Positions 36,072-44,718 of a stretch of DNA of 60,572 nucleotides are shown piece by piece; positions within the stretch are counted from its first letter, which is position 1, and the number at the start of each line of letters is the position of its first letter. The DNA comes from Candidatus Eisenbacteria bacterium (GTDB taxonomy: Bacteria; Eisenbacteria; RBG-16-71-46), in contig JABFRW010000019.1 in assembly GCA_013140805.1 (NCBI GenBank), positions 1-60,572 on the forward strand. The letters are read 5' to 3'. Under the pieces are notes generated by a model. That model did no database searches, had not been told where the DNA came from, and saw only the letters and a program-made list of their open reading frames with translations. Both the position numbers and the translations under genes were made by a program.

Positions 36072-36613
36072 GGGAGCCTCCGGCGGACCAGCAGCGCTCG
36101 TGAACCCGCGGTCCGCCAGCGCTTCGTCAGCTCGTCGCGGCTCATGACGCGCGGAGTGGCGCGTCCGTCGTTGAGGGTGAATTCGTCGCGCGCAGCGTCC
36201 CAGCGCGTCACCACGCCGAAGTGCGGCACCGTCAGCGGCGCCCGGCCGTTCTGATAGAGCAGAATCGGCGGCACTCCGGCGACGAGTGCCGCGACCAGTG
36301 AATCCGCCGACAGTGCCACGACCTCCGCATCGAATCCGGCGCGCCGTGCGGCCGCGGCGAGGTCGGTGATGAGGGATCCGCGCAGAGTCGGATCGTAGGC
36401 GAGCTCGCCTTCGCGGAGCGCCGCCGAGGCGGCAGCGTAGTACCGCAGCACCATTTCGAGAGCAGCTTGCCCGCAACGCTCGCGCGTCTGTCGAACGAGC
36501 GGGACCGGGAGTTCGAGCGGCGGTGTCGTGATCGGCGGCACCGGTGACGCGATGCCGATCGGCACGGGGCCCAGCGAGAGCGCCATCGCGAGCACGACGG
36601 CCATCCGAGTCAT
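36068..36613 (-). CDS. PA2778-type C39-like cysteine peptidase
   Basis: A 181-aa exported protein with a signal peptide (VVLAMALSLGPVPIGIA). The C39-like residues are Q42 and C47 (RQTRERCGQAALEMVL), H131 (TVPHFGVVTRWD) and an aspartate or asparagine in EFTLNDGRATP, consistent with a functional cysteine peptidase of the PA2778 family. The ATG lies directly after the stop of the hybrid kinase gene (TAG then ATG), so it is likely translated by coupling from that mRNA. Its substrate is unknown. Confidence 0.75.
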   Translation of the reverse strand: MTRMAVVLAMALSLGPVPIGIASPVPPITTPPLELPVPLVRQTRERCGQAALEMVLRYYAAASAALREGELAYDPTLRGSLITDLAAAARRAGFDAEVVALSADSLVAALVAGVPPILLYQNGRAPLTVPHFGVVTRWDAARDEFTLNDGRATPRVMSRDELTKRWRTAGSRALLVRRRLP

Positions 36614-38497
36614 CTAGCTCACCAGCCGAGGCTCAGACAATCCACGCCGCTTCGTGAGACTGCTGACGACCGCGACCAGTTCGTTGGGATCGGCCGGCTT
36701 CGACAGATACATCTGGAATCCCGCCGCCAGAATGGTCACGCGATCCTCGATCTTCGCGTAAGCCGTGAGTGCCAGTGCCGGCACACTTCCGCCCCGGGCT
36801 TTGGAGCGTTGTCGAATCTTGCGAATCAGCGAATAGCCATCTTCTCCTGGCATGGCGATGTCGGAGACCAGCACGTCCGGCTGCCATTCCTCGAACAGCT
36901 CGAGCGCCTGGGCTGCCGAGCCCGCGACCCGGGCATCTGCTCCGCACGACTTGAAGAGCACGTGCAGCGCTTCACTGGCGCTCGGCTCGTCGTCGACGAG
37001 CAGCACGCGAACCCCGTCCAGGCGCCCGAGATCGACATCGGCAAGCGTGTCGCGGGCGATCGGGTGCCGCTGTGACAACTCGCCACCCTGTCCGGCGGTC
37101 GCCAGCAGCGGAAACTTGATCGTGAACTTCGAGCCACGGTCGGAGCCGCCGCTGAACGCGGTGATCTCGCCTCCGTGGAGCTCGACGATATGGCGCACGA
37201 TCGAAAGCCCAAGACCCAGCCCGCCGTGACGGCGCATCGATCCGACGGTCGCCTGACGGAAGGGCTCGAAGACGTGCGGCAGGAACTCGGAGTCGATGCC
37301 GAGACCATTGTCGCTGACGGTGACCTCGACGTGCGATTCCGCACGCTGCAGCACCACCTGCACGCGGCCGCCCTTGGGCGTGAACTTGATGGCATTCGAG
37401 ACCAGATTCGACATGACCTGCTGGAGTCGTTCGGAGTCTCCCGAGACGAATCCCGAGCGCTCATCCAGAACCACCTGCAGCCGGATCTGTTTGGCGTCGC
37501 TGGCCGGAATCTGCGCATCCACCGCCGCCTTGATGACCGGCATCAAGTCGATGGGTCGCACATCGAGTCGGAATTTGCCGGACACGACGCGCGAGACATC
37601 GACGAGGTCGTCGATCAGCTTGGCCTGCGAAGTGACGTTGCGCTCGATGACCTCCAGCGCCCGCTGCGTCTTTTCTGGGTCGAGCGTTCCGCTTCGCAGA
37701 AGCTGAGTCCAGGTGAGGATCGGAGCCAGCGGATTGCGAAGCTCGTGAGAAACCGTGGCCAGGAACTCGTCCTTCAACTGACTCGCCGCCTCGACCTCCG
37801 AAAGCGTCTCCCTGGCTTTCGACTGGTCGTGCTCAGCTGCCGTACGGGCGGTCGACTGCTGCCGGTAGCTCGTGTTGAGCGCACCGACCAGCAGAAGGCA
37901 CAGCAGTCCGAGCAACAGAATCGTGAGGATGGTGATCACGATCAACACCGCTTCCGCGCGATCGACCGCAATTCGCGCGGGTGCGAGGCTTCGAAGGTTC
38001 GCGGATTCGGTGAAGGCGACGAGTGCGGCAAGTGTCCGATCGAGCTCGGCGCCGAGCGACAGGACCAGCTCCGCATGGACGCCGGTCACCGGCGGCGGCG
38101 AGCCGTCGTTCGCCTTGAGTGCCCGAGCGAACGCATCCTGGTGGGCTCGCTCCGCCACCGCAACACGTTCGAGGAGCGCACGGAGCTCAGGATCCGTCGA
38201 TCGCGATCGCAGGCGATCGATCAGACCTTGCGCCTCGGTGCTTCCGGTCCGAGCCGACCGCGCGCAATCTCTGCCTCCGGTCAGCAGGCAGGCGTGGACA
38301 TCCCCAATGCTCTTGACGGCGACGAGTCGCAGCGCTTGAGCCTCGGCGAGATCACGGCCCTCCCCGGTGGCAACGCGTTCGGAGTTCGCAATCAGCACGC
38401 GAGAGGCGAACAGAGACGCGGCGCTGGTCAGAATCGCGAACAGACAGATCACGCCGACGCCGGTGATCAACTTGCGATTGAAAGACCATGCCGTCAC
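36614..38497 (-). CDS. Hybrid sensor histidine kinase
   Basis: A 627-aa hybrid kinase. Two transmembrane helices (about 10-32 and 184-206) flank a periplasmic helical sensor of about 150 residues. The phospho-acceptor is H251 in FLATVSHELRNPL. The ATPase domain has MSNLVSNAIKFTPKGG, DNGLGIDSEFL and GGLGLGLSIVRHIVELHGG. A C-terminal receiver (RVLLVDDEPSASEAL ... DVLVSDIAMPGEDGYSLIRKIR ... LSKPADPNELV) completes it. The start is GTG at 38497 with AGGAG 7 nt upstream. The sigma-54 regulator gene lies upstream on the same strand and is the likely partner. Confidence 0.9.
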   Translation of the reverse strand: MTAWSFNRKLITGVGVICLFAILTSAASLFASRVLIANSERVATGEGRDLAEAQALRLVAVKSIGDVHACLLTGGRDCARSARTGSTEAQGLIDRLRSRSTDPELRALLERVAVAERAHQDAFARALKANDGSPPPVTGVHAELVLSLGAELDRTLAALVAFTESANLRSLAPARIAVDRAEAVLIVITILTILLLGLLCLLLVGALNTSYRQQSTARTAAEHDQSKARETLSEVEAASQLKDEFLATVSHELRNPLAPILTWTQLLRSGTLDPEKTQRALEVIERNVTSQAKLIDDLVDVSRVVSGKFRLDVRPIDLMPVIKAAVDAQIPASDAKQIRLQVVLDERSGFVSGDSERLQQVMSNLVSNAIKFTPKGGRVQVVLQRAESHVEVTVSDNGLGIDSEFLPHVFEPFRQATVGSMRRHGGLGLGLSIVRHIVELHGGEITAFSGGSDRGSKFTIKFPLLATAGQGGELSQRHPIARDTLADVDLGRLDGVRVLLVDDEPSASEALHVLFKSCGADARVAGSAAQALELFEEWQPDVLVSDIAMPGEDGYSLIRKIRQRSKARGGSVPALALTAYAKIEDRVTILAAGFQMYLSKPADPNELVAVVSSLTKRRGLSEPRLVS

Positions 38498-38742
38498 GGT
38501 CGATCTCCTGGGGTCCTTCGAGACGCTTTCATCCCTCGGCTACCGAGCAGATCGGAACGCGAGCGCCGTGCCATCAGTCTCAGCCGAGGCCTCATTCGCC
38601 AACCCCTTGAGGCGAAACAACCTCGAGCGCAACCTTGCCACCGCCGACGCCCCGGAAACGCCGGCCTCCGTGGGCAATCCGGACGAATCTTCAAGGCCCG
38701 GACGAATCTACAATCGCCGCGGGCGGTTCGGATCGCGAAGCG

Positions 38743-40065
<1,323 letters not shown>

Positions 40066-40234
40066 TCGTGGAGCCCTCGGTTGAGGCTGAACGGCCGCCA
40101 CGAGTATCGCAGGGGGCAGTGCGGATTGAAAGAAGGTGAACTCCGCTCCGCCCGCAGACCGCCCTCCTCCTGAAGCCCGGTCTCGAAGCGGACTTCATTG
40201 TGGTTCGGAATCAAGCCATTCCTGGAGGTGACCG

Positions 40235-40460
40235 ATGTCTGACAAGAAGACGGAACTGCAGCACCCGATCATGGTTGGTACGTTCAGCGACCGCGAGTCT
40301 GCCGAACGCGCCTACGACGCGATCGCCGCTCGCGGATACAAGAGCGACGAAACCCACGTGCTCATGTCGGACGAGACTCGCAAGCGGCTGTTCGTCAAGG
40401 ACGGCCACGAGACCGCCATGGGCAACAAGGCTCTCTCCGTCTCGCTCAGCCTCGCGGTAG
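40235..40460 (+). pseudogene. 3'-truncated general-stress-protein-like gene
   Basis: The first 65-70 codons encode a known small domain: MVGTFSDRESAERAYDAIAARGYKSDETHVLMS, then DGHETAMGNKA. Intact homologues continue with a long glycine/alanine-rich membrane segment. Here the frame instead runs through the antisense of the ankyrin gene to a stop at 40573. The ribosome binding site (GGAGGTG before 40235) is excellent. The breakpoint lies between about 40432 and 40460. Confidence 0.65.
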
Positions 40461-41003
40461 GGATTCCAGATACTCGAGCACCGGTGCCGCCTGCGCGCCG
40501 CCGGCCTGAGCATGACGAATCAGCGAGATCCCGTGAGGTCCCTTGGACTGCGCGAGCGCGGGATACGCCGTGAGCGTCGCCTTCACCAGATCGAGTTGAC
40601 CGAGCATCGCGGCAACGAACAGGTCGAGGCGTGCGCCACGACCGATCAGCAGTTCCGCGATGTCGCGCCGGCCCATGTGCCCCGCTCCACCGATGGCAGT
40701 CTCGAAGTCGCCGGATTTCCAATCCCAGGTGGCATTGAGCAGACCCGGTTCGGCGTCGAGCATCTCGCGCGTCCTGTCGAGGTTCCCGTGTGCCGCTCCC
40801 ACGAACTCTCGTACCAGTGGCAAGGCGAGCGCGGGGGCTGCAGGAGCGACGCGCGCCGAGCTGTCGGCAGCCGGACTCGTGGGCCTGCCGGCCTCGGAGG
40901 CGGCGTGCACCGCGGAAGGAATCGCGAAGACCGACAGGGCCGCAAGCGACGTGGAGAGAAAGGACCGGCGTGGCATGAGTGAAGTGATCCGCGCTGAGTG
41001 CAT
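40446..41003 (-). CDS. Exported ankyrin-repeat protein, probably truncated at its end
   Basis: A protein of about 185 aa. The ATG at 41003 has CTGGAG 6 nt upstream and is followed by a Tat-like signal (MPRRSFLSTSLAALSVFAIPSAVHA). The mature part has ankyrin helices: LVREFVGAAHGNLDRTREMLDAEPGLLNATWDWKSGDFETAIGGAGHMGRRDIAELLIGRGARLD among them. Homologues I recall carry roughly 100 more residues after the VLEYLESL stretch, where this one stops. The stop lies within the run-on frame of the truncated stress-protein gene on the other strand, so both genes seem cut at the same point. Confidence 0.6.
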   Translation of the reverse strand: MHSARITSLMPRRSFLSTSLAALSVFAIPSAVHAASEAGRPTSPAADSSARVAPAAPALALPLVREFVGAAHGNLDRTREMLDAEPGLLNATWDWKSGDFETAIGGAGHMGRRDIAELLIGRGARLDLFVAAMLGQLDLVKATLTAYPALAQSKGPHGISLIRHAQAGGAQAAPVLEYLESLPRG

Positions 41004-41135
41004 GATGAACTCCAGGGTGTGAACCGTTCGACGGCGACCCGCGTGGCGAAGCGTCATCGGTACTCGACGCACGCACAAGTTCGATCCGACCGGCGCGGAG
41101 TTGACTCCCCTCACCGACGGGCCCAAGGTTCCGGC

Positions 41136-41369
41136 GTGAGCCTGCTCCTGCCCCAGACCCGCACCGGCACGGTGCGATCCGCGACGCCGCTGAGCATCCA
41201 CGGCGACCGTTACGTGGACCTCGTCGTCGAACTCGAGGGCGAGGCCGGACCGCCGATCGCCGGCAGACTGAGCGCACACGAGTGTCCGGACGCGCTGAAA
41301 CCCGGAGAACGAGTCAGCGCGCGTTTCACCATGGGCGTCATGATGAGTGTGGCGCGCGCGAGCCGATGA
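41136..41369 (+). CDS. Small hypothetical protein
   Basis: A 77-aa ORF with GTG start at 41136 and a modest AAGG upstream. The sequence (RTGTVRSATPLSIHGDRYVDLVVELEGE, later LKPGERVSARFTMGVMMSVARAS) looks like a small beta-barrel and has normal coding composition. I do not recognise a family. No neighbour on the same strand is close enough to suggest an operon. Confidence 0.45.
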   Translation: MSLLLPQTRTGTVRSATPLSIHGDRYVDLVVELEGEAGPPIAGRLSAHECPDALKPGERVSARFTMGVMMSVARASR

Positions 41370-41431
41370 CGCGAAGGGCTCAGCGACCGGTACGCGCCAG
41401 CGCGGTTTCGAATCACCGCCGCTGCGGCACA

Positions 41432-41440
41432 TGCTAGTAT
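41432..41440 (+). promoter_or_regulatory. Possible extended -10 promoter element
   Basis: TGCTAGTAT occurs 47 nt before the ATG at 41487 of a secreted protein gene. TAGTAT matches four of six consensus -10 bases and has a TGC extension just upstream. No good -35 element is seen. Confidence 0.3.
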
Positions 41441-41486
41441 TTCGCCCTTCGAGCCACCCCTTCCTGCACCGACACCGGAGGATTTC

Positions 41487-42245
41487 ATGCGGCCGCGTTC
41501 CCCCATCGCCTCGCCCATGCTGCTTGCGCTCGTGCTGTTCGCTTCGTTCACGCTCTCGATCGCTCCCTCCGCCCATGCGCAATTGTGCGGACCCGGCGTG
41601 TGTTCGGCGGTGTTTCGACTGATCGACTTCGAGAGCCTGACCACCGGCGCCTCGGTCGAGGGTCCGCTCGCGATCGACCCCGATCTCATCATCAACAGTG
41701 TGGCGTGGCCTTTCAGCCCGTCGTGCACGGTCGGCAGTGCCGCCGTCGTGGAGGAAGGAAATCCGGTCCCCTACGACGCATGGGGCGCCGGCGCGGGCAT
41801 CACGAACGGATGTCTGAACGGAATTCGTGGATTCGCGGACGATGCGCAGTGCGTACTCGACTACGACTTCACGTTTGCAACCGGTGTCACCGTGTCGTGC
41901 TTCTCGATCCGCATTCTCGACTATGGTGACTATTTCCCGTTCGGCGGCACCACGCACGAAGTCCTGCTCACCGCCTACGACGCGAGCAACACTCAGGTCG
42001 ACCAGGCGCTGCTGTCGACTGCGGGCGGCCCCGATCTGGCGGCTGGCGACGCCTGCATCACCCAGGCCGGTGCTGGAAACGTTCGACTTTCGGTGTCGGG
42101 AACCGCGATCGTGAAGGTCACCCTGAGGTACGACGCGTTTCCGGATCCCAATGTCGGCTACGACGACATCACGTTCTGTGAAACCGTCGAGCCGACCTCG
42201 GCGCGATCGCGCTCGTGGGGAACGCTCAAGTCGATCTATCGCTGA
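41487..42245 (+). CDS. Secreted protein of unknown function
   Basis: A 252-aa exported protein. GGAGG lies 5 nt before the ATG, and a signal peptide ends near SAHA-Q (residue 31). The mature part opens with VFRLIDFESLTTGASVEG, resembling beta-sandwich proteins with a F-E-S-L start seen in some exported adhesin-like families. Six cysteines suggest disulfides. It ends in SRSWGTLKSIYR, a short basic/aromatic tail that I have seen at the end of secreted proteins of related bacteria, perhaps a sorting tag. I cannot assign a function. Confidence 0.65.
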   Translation: MRPRSPIASPMLLALVLFASFTLSIAPSAHAQLCGPGVCSAVFRLIDFESLTTGASVEGPLAIDPDLIINSVAWPFSPSCTVGSAAVVEEGNPVPYDAWGAGAGITNGCLNGIRGFADDAQCVLDYDFTFATGVTVSCFSIRILDYGDYFPFGGTTHEVLLTAYDASNTQVDQALLSTAGGPDLAAGDACITQAGAGNVRLSVSGTAIVKVTLRYDAFPDPNVGYDDITFCETVEPTSARSRSWGTLKSIYR

Positions 42246-42287
42246 GCGACGCGCCAGGTTCGCGGCCAACGCTTTGCGCTCCGACGA

Positions 42288-43436
42288 TCAGAAGTGATCG
42301 TCGCGCCGGTGAGTCGACTTCTCCTGCGCGGCGATCGCTCGATCCCACGGCCCGCCGTGCCAATTGTCGCGGCCGGGCTGCGCGTGAATCCACGGCGGCA
42401 GCTCGAACAGCAGATGGAAGCCGAGCGCCTGAGCATAGGGTTCGTACAGTCGCCGCAGATCGGACAATCGATGCTCGAACTCCACGCCGGCAGGCACCTC
42501 GTGCGGCGTGCCCGCGAGCCGGTCCCGAAGCTGCTGGAGCGCCTCACCTGGCAATCGGTCCGGTGCGCCGGGCGTGAAGCGCGGCACGAACAGGTGCGAG
42601 ATGTCCACGAGCGCGTGCCGCGCCATCGCAAAGGTGAGCGACGTCTGACGGTTGGGTGGCGACTCGACGCGGGCGAGCATCAGCGCCGTCGAATCGAGAA
42701 TCGTGACGAGGGTTCCCAGCCACGACTGGTTGCTGTGCTGTGATCGGTAGTAGGCGAGCTGCGGATAAGAGATGTGGGCTTCCAGCAACTGCGCCGACCA
42801 GCGCTCCCATCCGCTGAGCAGCGCGTCGCTGAACGAATCCGCTCCCGACGCCGGCATGCGACTCAGGAATTCCGCCGCGGTCGGCGGTGAACCTGCACGC
42901 GCATCCATGAGCGAGATTTCGACCTCGCGCTGCGCGAACGCCGAGTAGATGGTCGGCAGGTAGCCGACCACGGTGCCCAGAAAGGCGAATCCGAGTCCGG
43001 ACTCGAGCACCGAGAGCGCACGGCCGAATCCGGTCGACGGGGTGAAATCACCGTAGCCGAGCGTGAAGAAGGTCTCGCCGCTCATGTAGAGGAGTAGCCC
43101 GAGCCGGCCGGGACTGACGCCGTCGCCGGCGGTGGCCGACAGATGCAGCAGCGTGAAAGCCACGATGAGCCCCGTTGCCCAGCAGATCAGAAGCAGGATC
43201 AAGGAGATCGGCCCGAAGAACCCGAGTAAAGCCTCGCGCCTCGAGGGTTTGCGGATCGACTGCGCCGCCGCTCGCCACACGCGCCACGACGCCATGTAGA
43301 AGTAGCGCGTGAGCCGAATGCGACGTCCGATGCGGCGCGGAACCAGCACGGTCTCGAAGGCATCCCACAGGATCGTCGCGATCAACGCCGCACCGGTGAG
43401 ACCGATCAGCACCGGCCCGACCGCGGTCGGCGTCAC
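42288..43436 (-). CDS. Two-pore-helix potassium channel-like protein
   Basis: A 382-aa protein with GTG start. The membrane part has hydrophobic helices at about 8-30, 75-100 and 138-165. The selectivity filter TLGYGDF is at residues 125-131 between the last two, as in Ion_trans_2/KcsA-type channels. The C-terminal 220 residues are soluble and mostly helical and may be a regulatory domain. The extra N-terminal helix is common in this bacterial subgroup. Confidence 0.82.
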   Translation of the reverse strand: MTPTAVGPVLIGLTGAALIATILWDAFETVLVPRRIGRRIRLTRYFYMASWRVWRAAAQSIRKPSRREALLGFFGPISLILLLICWATGLIVAFTLLHLSATAGDGVSPGRLGLLLYMSGETFFTLGYGDFTPSTGFGRALSVLESGLGFAFLGTVVGYLPTIYSAFAQREVEISLMDARAGSPPTAAEFLSRMPASGADSFSDALLSGWERWSAQLLEAHISYPQLAYYRSQHSNQSWLGTLVTILDSTALMLARVESPPNRQTSLTFAMARHALVDISHLFVPRFTPGAPDRLPGEALQQLRDRLAGTPHEVPAGVEFEHRLSDLRRLYEPYAQALGFHLLFELPPWIHAQPGRDNWHGGPWDRAIAAQEKSTHRRDDHF

Positions 43437-43633
43437 TTCGGGCGGCTACGACGCATGGGTCATCCTCACGGCGGTTTCGGGTTGCCGGGGTCGTTGCGAC
43501 GATGGCCAGGATATCAGGTGATGCGCGCTCACACCGGCCGCGCCCTGGGCCCGAGTGCTCCCCACCCCCTCAAGCCCGCCTTCATCCGACCGACACTTGC
43601 ACTGTCTCCATCCAGATCAGGGGCAAATCCGCC

Positions 43634-44497
43634 ATGGCTCAAATCGAGTCGAAGCCCGCCGCCGGGACCGGCGGAGACGCGCGCGCCCTGCTGCTCGAAC
43701 GCCTCAATTCGGGGCATCTGGTGCTGCCCGTCATTCCGACCGCCGCGACCCAGGTCCTGCAGGCTTCTCGCAACGAGAACACCGCGACCAGCAAGATCGC
43801 GGAGTCGCTGAGCTCCGACCCCGCGCTCGCCGCGCACGTACTGCGCGCCGCGAACTCGGCGGCCTACGCGGCCTCCGAGCCGATCGTCTCCCTGTCGCAG
43901 GCCGTGATTCGAATCGGACTCACCACCGTTTCGCAGATCGCACTTGCGGCGTGCATGAAAGCCAAGCTCTTTCAGGCCGGCGGCTACGTGGACCTGGTCT
44001 CACCGGTGTGGCCGCGCTCGGCGATGGCCGCAATCTGGGCACGCGAGATCGCACGCGTGAAGGACCGCGATGTTGAAGGCGCCTTTCTGCTCGGGCTTCT
44101 GCACGACATCGGACGCCCGGTCGTCATCCAGGCGTTGCTGGATCTCGAGAAGCGCAACAACGTCCGCTACGGCGAGGCCCAGGCGCGAGTCGCGATGGAC
44201 TACCTGCATCCGATGGTCGGCGCGGCGCTGATGCGGCAGTGGAAGATGCAGGACTGGATGGCCGACGCGATCGCCTGGCACGAGGATCCCATGTCGGCGC
44301 CACAGCATCGGGAAGAGGCGCTCACCGCATCGCTCGCCCAGCGGCTCGCGTATTGGACGCTCGAGGGCGACGCGAACGACGCATCGCAGCTGCGTGAAGA
44401 CGAAGTGCCACCGGCGCTCGGATTCGATTCCGAGGACCTCGAGAAGCTGCTGGAGCAGCGCGATCGAGTGTGTTCGAAAGCCGAGGCGCTGGTCTGA
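43634..44497 (+). CDS. HDOD domain signalling protein
   Basis: A protein of about 287 aa. The HDOD domain covers about residues 25-225: LPVIPTAATQVLQASRNENTATSKIAESLSSDPALAAHVLRAANSAAY, then SLSQAVIRIGLTTVSQIAL and FLLGLLHDIGRPVVIQ. The HD pair is present, but the rest of the metal site of true HD phosphohydrolases is only partly present. HDOD proteins act in regulation and stress signalling. The ATG at 43634 is preceded by AGGGG 9 nt upstream; the frame open to 43502 is not needed. Confidence 0.85.
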   Translation: MAQIESKPAAGTGGDARALLLERLNSGHLVLPVIPTAATQVLQASRNENTATSKIAESLSSDPALAAHVLRAANSAAYAASEPIVSLSQAVIRIGLTTVSQIALAACMKAKLFQAGGYVDLVSPVWPRSAMAAIWAREIARVKDRDVEGAFLLGLLHDIGRPVVIQALLDLEKRNNVRYGEAQARVAMDYLHPMVGAALMRQWKMQDWMADAIAWHEDPMSAPQHREEALTASLAQRLAYWTLEGDANDASQLREDEVPPALGFDSEDLEKLLEQRDRVCSKAEALV

Positions 44498-44718
44498 GGC
44501 GAGCGGCGATGGGAGGCTGAGCAACACCTCCCCACGCCTTCGACCGCTTCAGCTCAGCGGCGAATCCACCACAACAGATCGATGAAGAAGATCAAGCCGC
44601 CGATCTTCGACACGTTGCACCTCCGATTCCGAGGAACGCGTTCGTCGCGCGGTCAACCATCCGGATCGGCCGCCCGTGTGGTTGGCAGCGCGGGCGGGGA
44701 AAGCGACTTCCTGTCGCT

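Noticed and set aside
41390-41432. A stretch resembling the T-arm and 3' end of a tRNA (GGTTTCGAATCACC)
   Set aside because: The T-stem does not pair properly around the loop and no matching 5' acceptor half exists in the preceding 100 nt. I could not build a cloverleaf.
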